Shown here: in pieces, positions 8,661 to 15,778 of the stretch
Position numbering within the stretch: the stretch's first letter is position 1
Layout: every line of letters begins with the position of its first letter
Assembly (NCBI GenBank): GCA_023143095.1
Contig: JAGLIF010000010.1
Location: 1-64,000 of the forward strand
Origin: Candidatus Altimarinota bacterium
GTDB taxonomy: Bacteria > Patescibacteriota > Gracilibacteria > UBA4473
DNA length: 64,000 nt
Reading direction: 5' to 3'
Made by a program: the position numbers and the translations under genes
Notes under the pieces: model-generated
Told to the model about the DNA's origin: nothing
The model's database searches: none
Seen by the model: only the letters and a program-made list of their open reading frames with translations

Positions 8661-9255
8661 GTTTTGTTTTTATAATTCTTGTTATTATACTCCGAAATAA
8701 AGAAATTCTCAACTAAAATCAAAAAGAAAACTAAAACTTACCAAACATATAAAAATACTGATAAATAAACTCGTGTCTCTAAACTCTCCTTCACGCCTCT
8801 TTTCTCCTTATTCCAATTCTTTCTTTTCTTTATAGAAACTATTCACAAAAAAGTAAAATCTGGGAGTTTGAGGGTAAAACCGTGTTTGAGCGACATAAAA
8901 AATAAATCTTGGGTAAATAACTCCTCTTAGCGAGTTTTTTTACCCTCAAAACTTTTTGGTTCTTTTTAGTTATAAAAAGAATGAAATGAATCACTATAAA
9001 ATGAGTCCCTGCCTTCGCAGGGATGAGGGAGAAGATGATTATAATTCCCACACTTCCCTCGCAGGGGAGACAAAATATCGTAGATCCCATTTCAAGAACG
9101 AGAAGACATTTTTTTTGTACAAAAATAATATTTTGTTTTCCCCTTTTTGTTTTTTTCTATATTTTCATATACAAAAAAACAGTTGAAATTTTTTATTGAA
9201 ATCAATATCTTCTCGTTGTTGTTTTAAGAACCTCTGATAATAATTGTTAATTTTC
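8661..9255. other. Repeat-rich intergenic region without a convincing gene
   Basis: 595 bases between divergent genes. It holds a repeat end (8755-8780, ACTGATAAATAAACTCGTG), one copy of the 123-bp repeat (8861-8983), palindromes of the CCTGCcttcGCAGG type (9007-9022 and about 9056-9070), and an inverted, mutated copy of the TCTTCCCGTTCTTGAAACGGG repeat (9072-9108). A candidate dacA promoter (TTGTTG 9216, 16 bases, TAATAA 9238) overlaps another repeat end (CTCTGATAATAA). Short open frames here run through repeats and are not convincing genes. Confidence 0.6.
8861..8983 (+). repeat. 123-bp dispersed repeat, copy A
   Basis: Near-identical (I see two differences) to the reverse complement of 40093-40215. 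It contains outer inverted arms GAGGGTAAAA (8870-8879) and TTTTACCCTC (8938-8947), and an inner stem made of GGGTAAATAACTC and GAGTTTTTTTACCC. Both differences fall outside the stems. It could be a small mobile element or a structured RNA/terminator module. Confidence 0.75.
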
Positions 9256-10203
9256 ATGCTTGAACTACTATTTTTAGCCTTCTTTGGAACAAAATCTCAA
9301 AACTTTTTGATACAACAAAACCACTCTATGGTTTTGCCGAAAATTGAAATAGTGGAACCAGCAAAACTCCCTTCCAAAAAAGCTCAAAAAATTGCACCAA
9401 AATTACTCGAAGATGATGCACTCTCTATATGGGCTCTGGATATTGGCTCTGGAAAAACTCTTTTTGAAAAAAAATCAAATCGCCCTCAACCCATTGCCAG
9501 TCTAACCAAGCTCATGACTTTTTTGGTCATCATACAAAACCATGCTCTAGAAGAAATCGTCACCATTTCTCCAAAAGCAACTCGAACCTACGGTGCACAA
9601 ATTGACCTATACGACCACGAAGAATTGACTGTAAAAACCCTTTTGGAAGCCAGTCTAATTCCTTCTGCAAACGATGCAGCTAAAGCCCTAGCAATTTTTG
9701 ATGCTGGAAGTGAAGAAGCTTTTGTAAAAAAAATGAACCAATACGCCAAAAAATTCGAGCTACATTCCTCACAATTTTTCAATTCCACAGGACTTGATAT
9801 TTACAAAGGAGGAAAAAACTGCGATCAGTTCACCGGACAAAATTGTGAAAAAAACTACAGCAACATAGCCTCTGCCAGGGACCTTATGAAATTAACAAGA
9901 ATTTTGCTAAGAAACGATTTTTTCCGAGAAACAATCCAAAAAAAACACTTTTATGGAACAAGTACAGATGAAAAATTTTTCCATGAAAAAGCCTCCACAA
10001 ATCAATTTTTGAACGACAAAAACTTTATCAACTCAAAAGGCGTAAAAACTGGCTATACTCATCTCGCCCAGCAGTGTTTTATTAATCTTTCTGAAGATTC
10101 ATCTGGAAACGAGATTTTAACCGTTGTTTTGGGTTCTTCTGACCGTTTTGGAGAAACCAAAAACCTGATGCTCTGGATTTTGGATAGTTTTGTATGGCGG
10201 TGA
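9256..10203 (+). CDS. dacA: D-alanyl-D-alanine carboxypeptidase (peptidase S11)
   Basis: 315 residues from ATG 9256 (TTG 9244 is possible). It trims terminal D-Ala from peptidoglycan stem peptides outside the membrane. An N-terminal hydrophobic segment (MLELLFLAFFG) should act as signal or anchor. Three S11 motifs are in order: SLTK (S82-K85), SAN (S137-N139, within LIPSANDAAKAL) and KTG (K264-G266, within GVKTGYTHLAQQC). The protein lacks the long C-terminal domain and amphipathic helix of classical PBP5. It ends with TGA; the next in-frame stop is 18 codons later, after an AAGTCCGGACTT palindrome. Together with the PBP1C at 37586 it shows that a peptidoglycan wall is made. Confidence 0.9.
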   Translation: MLELLFLAFFGTKSQNFLIQQNHSMVLPKIEIVEPAKLPSKKAQKIAPKLLEDDALSIWALDIGSGKTLFEKKSNRPQPIASLTKLMTFLVIIQNHALEEIVTISPKATRTYGAQIDLYDHEELTVKTLLEASLIPSANDAAKALAIFDAGSEEAFVKKMNQYAKKFELHSSQFFNSTGLDIYKGGKNCDQFTGQNCEKNYSNIASARDLMKLTRILLRNDFFRETIQKKHFYGTSTDEKFFHEKASTNQFLNDKNFINSKGVKTGYTHLAQQCFINLSEDSSGNEILTVVLGSSDRFGETKNLMLWILDSFVWR

Positions 10204-10209
10204 AACGCC

Positions 10210-10221
10210 AAGTCCGGACTT
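10210..10221. repeat. AAGTCCGGACTT palindrome
   Basis: Single 12-bp copy of the palindrome, 7 bases after the dacA-like stop codon. Confidence 0.7.
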
Positions 10222-10266
10222 AGTAGAATTGCCTTAATCCCCACATCTAGATAACAACTATTTCTA

Positions 10267-10295
10267 TTGAATAAAACACCCAAATATGATATACT
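10267..10295 (+). promoter_or_regulatory. Sigma-70-type promoter of the VirB2-like pair
   Basis: TTGAAT (10267-10272), 17-base spacer, TATACT (10290-10295). The start codon lies 28 bases downstream of the -10 box. Confidence 0.65.
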
Positions 10296-10322
10296 TAGGA
10301 GAAGTACTCACTTTTTTAAAAA

Positions 10323-11249
10323 ATGAAAAAAATATTGTTAAGTCTCTGTTTCTTTAGTTTTCTAGGATTTTATCCCTTAATTTCAAAGGCTGCTGATGAT
10401 ATTCTTCCTATAATTGCTTGCACAAGCGTTGAGGACTGCAAAGCTCTAATGATAGAATGCAACAAAGAAACAAATCCAGATACCAAAAGCAAATTCCTAG
10501 CTGAGATAACAACATCTATCGAAACAATCAAAAATACAAAACCTAGTGATGAAATGGAAGAAGCATTTCAAGCAAATGAAATCGCAACCGCAAATGATGA
10601 CCTCAAAAAACTTGAAAATACACAAGCTAAAGCACAAGAAGCAGTCGATAACCCACCACCTGATGCTCCTGAGAAAACGATTCAAGAAACAAAACAAAAA
10701 CTAGAAGATACAAACAAAGACATATCAGATAAAACATCCGAAATAGAAACTGCAACAGAAGAATATAATAAGATTGCGGATACTCCTTATGATCCAGCAA
10801 ATCCCCCCCAAATAGATGAAACTGATCTAGTTGACTACAACTCCACAATAAAAAACGCCAACGGCGCCGCAAATCTTTTGGCAGAAGTTGATAAACACAA
10901 AGTAGTTCTTGCCATAGAAAGACTAGTCGCAAAAACTGGTACATTTGAGGTCACGAAACTTCTTACAGCAACAGATAAATCTGGAGAAGCTCTATTAACT
11001 CTCACGGGAGGAAATGATAATTCTAATATTCTAACACGAATTATCAAACTGCTTATTCAGTTACTCGGAACAATGTCGATTCTCCTTTATGTCATAGCAG
11101 CATTTTTCATGATCACCTCTCAAGGAGACGAAAACCAGCTCCAAAAAGGAAAAACAATTTTCATTTATACCACAATAGGTCTAGCAGTAGCGTTTACAAG
11201 TTACATCCTTGTGCAATTTGTGCTCAATATTATTTTCATCAATAATTAA
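10323..11249 (+). CDS. Secreted/membrane protein with acidic coiled coil and VirB2-like C-terminus
   Basis: 308 residues. Signal peptide at 1-23 (KKILLSLCFFSFLGFYPLISKA). Residues about 30-75 contain three cysteines (IACTSVEDCKALMIECNKE). Residues about 75-165 are a charged, helix-rich segment (EKTIQETKQKLEDTNKDISDKTSE). The last 80 residues carry two membrane helices (LLIQLLGTMSILLYVIAAFFMI and FIYTTIGLAVAFTSYILVQFVL) joined by a short polar loop SQGDENQLQKGK. That two-helix hairpin resembles VirB2/TrbC-type pilins and the closing part of the next gene, 23 bases downstream. A relation to a type IV secretion-like apparatus is inferred from layout only; no VirB4 or VirB6 is in the window. Confidence 0.55.
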   Translation: MKKILLSLCFFSFLGFYPLISKAADDILPIIACTSVEDCKALMIECNKETNPDTKSKFLAEITTSIETIKNTKPSDEMEEAFQANEIATANDDLKKLENTQAKAQEAVDNPPPDAPEKTIQETKQKLEDTNKDISDKTSEIETATEEYNKIADTPYDPANPPQIDETDLVDYNSTIKNANGAANLLAEVDKHKVVLAIERLVAKTGTFEVTKLLTATDKSGEALLTLTGGNDNSNILTRIIKLLIQLLGTMSILLYVIAAFFMITSQGDENQLQKGKTIFIYTTIGLAVAFTSYILVQFVLNIIFINN

Positions 11250-11272
11250 GAAAACTCTGATAAAAAACAAAA

Positions 11273-11680
11273 ATGAAAAAAATAATTTTAACACTTACCT
11301 TTCTTCTTACCTCTTCATTAAATAGTATTTCTTTTGCAGCATCTACTGCAACTGCTCCAGAAAAATGTCCAGAAAATGCCGACGGATATTGCATTGAACT
11401 ACAAGAAGCCATTGGTGGGAAAACCGTTATTAAAGGCGAAACAGGAGTTGATCTAATTTCTAATTATATTTCTATTTTGTATAAATACGGTGCATCCATC
11501 ATTGGAATTCTATGTGTTTTCATTATTGTACTCTCTGGTATTCAAATCTCCATGGGAGGAGCAAACTCTGAAATGGTAAACAAAGGAAAAGAAAGAATCA
11601 TTCAAGCAATATTTAGTCTGATCTTACTCTTTTGTTCAGCTTTAATACTCAAAACCATAAATCCTGGATTCTTTACTTAA
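11273..11680 (+). CDS. VirB2/TrbC-like two-helix pilin candidate
   Basis: 135 residues. Signal peptide (KKIILTLTFLLTSSLNSISFAA), a short periplasmic part with a Cys pair (EKCPENADGYCIELQEAIGG), then two membrane helices (YGASIIGILCVFIIVLSGIQISMGG and IIQAIFSLILLFCSALIL) joined by ANSEMVNKGKER. The topology and the GKER loop followed by a second helix match small VirB2-like proteins that are common and uncharacterised in CPR genomes. It is the second gene of a pair with 10323-11249; a decayed repeat end (AACTCTGATAAAAAAC) fills the 23-base gap. It may form a pilus or a membrane channel; the assignment is tentative. Confidence 0.55.
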   Translation: MKKIILTLTFLLTSSLNSISFAASTATAPEKCPENADGYCIELQEAIGGKTVIKGETGVDLISNYISILYKYGASIIGILCVFIIVLSGIQISMGGANSEMVNKGKERIIQAIFSLILLFCSALILKTINPGFFT

Positions 11681-11837
11681 GGAAACTCTGGTAAATAGAC
11701 TCGTAAGAAAAAAAGTGTCTTCCCGTTCTTGAAACGGGATCTACGATATTTTGTGTAAAAAAAAGACAGAGATCCTGAAACAAGTTCAGGACGACAATGT
11801 ATTCGTTCTGTAAGACTGTTTTTTTAAATACTTCCGT
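11681..11837. repeat. Composite MITE-like element with two palindromic modules
   Basis: Left end GGAAACTCTGGTAAATAGAC plus TCGTAAGAAAAAA; module 1 (11716-11752) with hairpin CCCGTTcttgaAACGGG and the tail ATCTACGATATTTT; module 2 (11769-11797) with TCCTGAAacaagTTCAGGA; right end GTAAGACTGTTTTTTTAAAT then ACTTCC. The same order is found at 44921-45080, and partly at 35922, 39912 and (inverted) 33422. Confidence 0.7.
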
Positions 11838-11844
11838 AAAATTA

Positions 11845-13044
11845 TTAATTTAAAAATCGCAATTCATTCCCTCTCGATTCAAAATCAATTATTTTTCCTT
11901 GATCAAAAACAAGTCTTCCTCCAACAAAGGTTTTTTCCACTTTCCCCGTAATATCCCATCTATCAAACGGACTCCATGGACTTTTACTAAAAAATTTCTG
12001 TGGCTCAACATTTGTTTTAACACTTGGATTAAACATAAAAATATCTGCATCAAAACCAACCTCAATCAATCCTTTTTTATCTTGTACATGATATATTGTT
12101 TTAGCAGACAAACTCGTCATATTGGCTAAATGCTGAAAAGATAAATTTCTTTGTTGAAACTGTGTAAAAAGAAGTGGAAAAAAAGTCTCCACTCCTGGAA
12201 CTCCATAAATAGGCGTTTGCCCTAGCTCATCTGAAGCCTTTTTTTCATCCAAAGTATGTGGCGCATGATCCGTTGCAAAAAAATCAATCGTTCCATCACT
12301 TACACCTTCCCATAGAGCGATTAAATCTTCCTTCATCGCCAATAACGGTTTCATACAACAAATTGCACCATATTTTTCTTGATCTGCATGAGTCAAGAGT
12401 AAATGATGCGGACAAACCTCTACAGAAATTTTTCCCTTCGCTTGAGGATTCTTCTTCATTTCTCGCACAAAATCAATCTCACTTCTCAAACTCGCATGAC
12501 ACAGATGTAATTCACAAGGAAACTCTTCTTCTTTCCAAATCTCCACAGCTCTAAAAAAAGTCTCTCCTTCCGCATGAAGCACCACTTTTTTCCCTAATTG
12601 AAAGACATCTCTCCATACTGTTTCATTATTCATTTTAAGATTTCCAGTCGTAGAATTGAGATAAAGTTTTACTCCAGGGACATTTTTAGCTTTTTTTATT
12701 TCTTCTACATTTTTTTCTCCAGCACCAAAAAAAAGCCCATAATTACACACTGACTTTGATTCAGCTATTTTTCGCTTTTGTTCCAAATTTTCTACAGTAA
12801 AAACTGGTGGATTTGTATTAGGCATATCAAAAACAGAAGTAATCCCAGCAGAAACCGCCGCCAAACTACCAGTATGAAAATCTTCTTTATATGTAAATCC
12901 TGGATCTCGAAAATGTACATGTGGATCAAAACATCCTGGAAAAAGCATTTTTCCCATTCCTTCTATTTCCACTGATCCCGTATTTTCAATCGAATCAGAC
13001 GAAACAGCAACAATCTTCCCTTTTTCTACTAAAACATATCCCAC
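11845..13044 (-). CDS. pyrC: Dihydroorotase
   Basis: 399 residues from GTG 13044. It closes carbamoyl-aspartate to dihydroorotate in pyrimidine synthesis. Amidohydrolase motifs: the metal pair PHVHFRDPG (H42, H44), TSVFDMPNTNPPV, the HAEGE histidine, LHLCHASL, and FFATDHAPHTLDEK with the catalytic Asp. The start is odd. The typical first beta strand (KYYFKNIRIIDAKQDF) is encoded upstream of the GTG, in frame, and reaches back to the pyrB stop codon with no ATG, GTG or TTG. Either an AUA or AUU codon (for example ATA 13098) starts translation, or the enzyme begins at GTG and lacks that strand. pyrB lies directly upstream in the same frame. Confidence 0.9.
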   Translation of the reverse strand: MGYVLVEKGKIVAVSSDSIENTGSVEIEGMGKMLFPGCFDPHVHFRDPGFTYKEDFHTGSLAAVSAGITSVFDMPNTNPPVFTVENLEQKRKIAESKSVCNYGLFFGAGEKNVEEIKKAKNVPGVKLYLNSTTGNLKMNNETVWRDVFQLGKKVVLHAEGETFFRAVEIWKEEEFPCELHLCHASLRSEIDFVREMKKNPQAKGKISVEVCPHHLLLTHADQEKYGAICCMKPLLAMKEDLIALWEGVSDGTIDFFATDHAPHTLDEKKASDELGQTPIYGVPGVETFFPLLFTQFQQRNLSFQHLANMTSLSAKTIYHVQDKKGLIEVGFDADIFMFNPSVKTNVEPQKFFSKSPWSPFDRWDITGKVEKTFVGGRLVFDQGKIIDFESRGNELRFLN

Positions 13045-13110
13045 AAAATCTTGTTTTGCATCAATAATTCGAATGTTTTTGAAATAATATTTTTCTATCT
13101 TAAAATTTTC

Positions 13111-14013
13111 TTAGAAAAAATCTAAAACTTTTGCAATCAACGCCATTCGAGTCGGAACACCGTTCTGTGCTTGTTCAAAATATTTCGCTTGAGGGAGAAC
13201 ATCCACCGTTTGTAAAATCTCATTCACTCTTGGTAACGGATGCATCAAAATAGCTCGATCTTTCATCTTATTCACTTTCTCAGGATCAAATACAAATGCT
13301 TCTTTCAATCTTTCATAATCTGAAAACTCTTCAAATCGTTCTTTCTGAATCCGCGTATCGTAGATAACATCCGACTTTTTCAATATCTCATCAGACAAAT
13401 CTGTAAAAATCTTATCTCCTTGTTGCACATATTTTTCTGGAATAGCAATTTCCGTTGGAGCAATAAAATTAATTTTTATTCCTTCAAAATTACGAAGAAT
13501 CGTTACCAACGAATGCACCGTCCGTCCATATTTCAAATCTCCTACAAAAGACACTTCCAAAGTCTCCTTTCCAAGCTTGAATTGTTTAAAAATTGTATAA
13601 AGATCCAATAAAGCTTGTGTAGGATGTTCTCCAGCACCATCTCCACCATTGAGAATTGGAACACTAGAATACTGAGAAGCCAACTGTGCATCACCAACCG
13701 TTTTTGAACGAATCGCTACGATATCAGAATAACCTGAAACAATGCGAATGGTATCCTGTAATACCTCTCCTTTTGTAATAGAAGAAAAATTTACATCCGT
13801 TTCGGAAATAATTTTTCCACCCAACCGAATCATCGCCGATTCAAAACTAAGTCTTGTCCGAGTAGATGGTTCATAAAAAAGCGTCGCCAAAATCTTTCCT
13901 CTTGCCATCTCAGATCCTCCTTTATTGAGAATAATTTCCATCTCATGAGCTAAATTTAAAATCTCATAAAGCTCTTTTTGATTGAATTGCGAAGCCGACA
14001 AAATATGGAGCAT
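13111..14013 (-). CDS. pyrB: Aspartate carbamoyltransferase catalytic chain
   Basis: 300 residues, the usual length. It condenses aspartate with carbamoyl phosphate. Carbamoyl-phosphate site FYEPSTRTRLSFESAM (residues about 46-61), the HPTQALLDLYTI motif, the VGDLKYGRTVHSL aspartate-domain strand, the MHPLPRVNEI loop and the VPTRMALI helix near the end are all present. No regulatory chain (pyrI) is seen. It starts with ATG, without a Shine-Dalgarno sequence, about 40 bases after a CCGGACT hairpin that lies in its leader. Its TAA stop is the only stop between it and pyrC in the shared frame. Confidence 0.95.
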   Translation of the reverse strand: MLHILSASQFNQKELYEILNLAHEMEIILNKGGSEMARGKILATLFYEPSTRTRLSFESAMIRLGGKIISETDVNFSSITKGEVLQDTIRIVSGYSDIVAIRSKTVGDAQLASQYSSVPILNGGDGAGEHPTQALLDLYTIFKQFKLGKETLEVSFVGDLKYGRTVHSLVTILRNFEGIKINFIAPTEIAIPEKYVQQGDKIFTDLSDEILKKSDVIYDTRIQKERFEEFSDYERLKEAFVFDPEKVNKMKDRAILMHPLPRVNEILQTVDVLPQAKYFEQAQNGVPTRMALIAKVLDFF

Positions 14014-14026
14014 AAATGTTGGTATT

Positions 14027-14135
14027 TTATTTAATAAACTTGTATCTCTCCTTGTAAGTCCGGACTCTCTGGAGTCCGGACTTTAATCCTTTCCCCATTC
14101 CCTCTTCTTTTTTTTCAGTATTTCAATAAATTTAT
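14027..14135. repeat. MITE-like element carrying the AGTCCGGACT hairpin
   Basis: Ends TTTAATAAACTTGTATCTC and TTTTTTTTCAGTATTTCAA match the element ends seen elsewhere. The cargo is the 12-bp-arm hairpin AAGTCCGGACTC/GAGTCCGGACTT (14056-14083). It lies in the pyrB leader, between divergently transcribed pyrB and rplU. Confidence 0.6.
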
Positions 14136-14189
14136 CTTTCTAAGAAAGTATGATAAATATTTTTAAAAAGTAAAATTAAGGCATAACTT

Positions 14190-14217
14190 TTGACAAAACT
14201 ATACCTTTTATTAGTAT
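14190..14217 (+). promoter_or_regulatory. Promoter of rplU
   Basis: Perfect TTGACA (14190-14195), 16-base spacer, TAGTAT (14212-14217). Confidence 0.6.
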
Positions 14218-14218
14218 C

Positions 14219-14275
14219 GCATAGCTTTTCTATGCACTTTGGGGCTGTTGAAGTGCGAATATTTCGCCTCCCAAA
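14219..14275 (+). promoter_or_regulatory. Structured rplU leader, candidate L21 autoregulatory RNA
   Basis: Three stems precede the L21 start: GCATAG/CTATGC (14219-14235), an outer TTTGGG/CCCAAA (14238-14275), and inside it GCGAA/TTCGC (14255-14267). The first stem may overlap the transcription start. Ribosomal-protein leaders that bind their own product are known for L21 in other bacteria; I cannot match this one to a known family. Confidence 0.4.
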
Positions 14276-14298
14276 CATGAATTCTTAATCTTATTAAA

Positions 14299-14667
14299 AT
14301 GATAGCAATCGTAAAAATTGGCGGACATCAAGCCATTGTTTCTGAAGGAGAAAAATTGGAAGTAGACAAAATTGATGGAAAAGAAGGAAGTAGTGTTGAA
14401 TTTGAAACACTTATGGTTTCTGAAAATTCTGGTGAAAAATTCCAAATCGGAACACCTTTTCTTGAGAATATAAAAGTAACTGCTAATATCCTAGAACACG
14501 GACGAGGTAAAAAAATTCGAGTGTATAAAATGAACCCTCGAAAAAGATACAGACGAACACAAGGACACAGGCAAGATTACACACTTATTGAAATCACAAA
14601 GATCAATACAGGAAGCAAAGCACCAACAACAAAAAAAGGAGTGAAAAAGGAAGTAAAAGAAGTATAA
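14299..14667 (+). CDS. rplU: 50S ribosomal protein L21
   Basis: 122 residues: a normal 100-residue L21 core plus a basic, low-complexity tail (KAPTTKKGVKKEVKEV). It binds 23S rRNA in the large subunit. Recognised by MIAIVKIGGHQAIVSEGEKLEVDKI at the start, the VTANILEHGRGKKIRVYKMNPRKRYRRTQGHRQDYT segment and the final LIEITKI strand. rpmA (L27), its usual neighbour, is absent; a different gene follows. A leader with three stems and a good promoter precede it. Confidence 0.95.
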   Translation: MIAIVKIGGHQAIVSEGEKLEVDKIDGKEGSSVEFETLMVSENSGEKFQIGTPFLENIKVTANILEHGRGKKIRVYKMNPRKRYRRTQGHRQDYTLIEITKINTGSKAPTTKKGVKKEVKEV

Positions 14668-14694
14668 CTAAACATTAAATAAAAAAAAGGGTGC

Positions 14695-14722
14695 TTGACA
14701 CTCTTTCTTTTAAAGATAAAAA
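14695..14722 (+). promoter_or_regulatory. Possible promoter before the 279-residue gene
   Basis: TTGACA (14695-14700), 16 bases, TAAAAA (14717-14722), 22 bases before ATG 14744. Confidence 0.4.
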
Positions 14723-14743
14723 TGTGATAGAACCACTGATAAC

Positions 14744-15583
14744 ATGAATACAACTGATCAAAAAAACGATCCTTCTCAGGCAAAAAGTACGGAGATTTTC
14801 ATGAATATTTCAACCTCTGATCTAGAGGAAAATACTGCTAGAGCAGTCATTGGATTTTTTATGATTTGGACATTTGAAAAGAATTTAGCTGATTTTTCTA
14901 GTCCAAAAATTGATAAAAACTTGGTTTTACAACTTCATAAAAAAGAAATAACTATATCTGATTTCGTCAAAGATTCTTTGAAAGACGAAATTACTTCTCA
15001 TATTTTCTTGGAAGAAGCAGATTCTTTTGCCAAGTATTATTTTAAATGGAAATACATTGCAGATTGCAAAAAACTCTTAGGAGAAACCTTTGAAGGTTCT
15101 TGGGAAAACTATGAAGAAGTCAAAGCAAAGCTTACCACACAACACACACACTGGAAAAAAGATAGGATTAAAGCATTGGATGAGAAACTAAAAGAAGAAA
15201 ATCCATCTGCACGAGCTGGACAGTTGGGCACGCGAACCGATCATATTTTTAAAATTCCAGCCCATCCAAATACAACCTTTGATGAAGAAAACTTTTTGAC
15301 ATTACTCGAGGGCTCTATCTCTCTGACAATGGAAGAAAAAGAACGGGTTATTGCAGCAATGCCCCGTCTTTCTATGGAACAAATAAACGAACTTATTTCT
15401 ATTTTTGAAGAAGAAAAACAAAAATTTTCAGAATTGGAAAACGAATTTGCAGGTGATGTACAGAAACTCAAAGATGAACGAGAAAAAGAAATTCAAAAAG
15501 TGGAAGTTAAAAAAGAAGAAAAATCTGCTGGAGAAGATGACGCAGAAAAGACCGCAAAAATCAAACGAGAAATGGGATTGTAA
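14744..15583 (+). CDS. Conserved-looking cytosolic protein of unknown function
   Basis: 279 residues, no signal peptide or membrane helix. The N-terminal half has aromatic helices (IGFFMIWTFEKNLADF, SFAKYYFKWKYIADCKKLLG). A middle GQLGTRTDHIFKIPAHPNTTFDEENFLTLLEGSISLT segment leads to helices MEEKERVIAAMPRLSMEQINELISIFEEE and a charged coiled coil (KQKFSELENEF through KVEVKKEEKSAGEDD). I do not recognise the family. The helical hairpin before the coiled coil, with its MPRLSMEQINELISIFEEE stretch, looks like a protein-interaction module. It sits alone between rplU and the giant adhesin and has its own likely promoter. Confidence 0.6.
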   Translation: MNTTDQKNDPSQAKSTEIFMNISTSDLEENTARAVIGFFMIWTFEKNLADFSSPKIDKNLVLQLHKKEITISDFVKDSLKDEITSHIFLEEADSFAKYYFKWKYIADCKKLLGETFEGSWENYEEVKAKLTTQHTHWKKDRIKALDEKLKEENPSARAGQLGTRTDHIFKIPAHPNTTFDEENFLTLLEGSISLTMEEKERVIAAMPRLSMEQINELISIFEEEKQKFSELENEFAGDVQKLKDEREKEIQKVEVKKEEKSAGEDDAEKTAKIKREMGL

Positions 15584-15616
15584 CACTATACTCCCTCACC
15601 TATTTTCTTTCCAACA

Positions 15617-15776
15617 AGCAGGGTGTTTTTCTGTCTCTCCTCGCTTTTCCCCACCTGTGTCCTCCCTCCTCCCTGCGAAGGCAGGATGTCTTTCCTCATT
15701 CCTGCGAAGGCAAGAATCCATGTAATTAGTTTTTCCAGATAGAAAATTGTCTTCCCGTTCTTGAAACGGGATCTAC
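15617..15776. repeat. Cluster of palindromic repeats
   Basis: CCTGCgaagGCAGG at about 15672-15685, a mutated ATTCCTGCgaagGCAAGAAT at 15698-15717, and TCTTCCCGTTCTTGAAACGGG with its ATCTAC tail at 15749-15776, ending 2 bases from the stop codon of the giant gene. Confidence 0.65.
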
Positions 15777-15778
15777 TT

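Noticed and set aside
8839-9090. Open frame sharing RVKKLAK..SYLP..IYFLCRSNTV with a frame at 40127-40516
   Set aside because: The shared part is the 123-bp inverted repeat itself; stems are conserved rather than codons, and the flanks of the two frames are unrelated.
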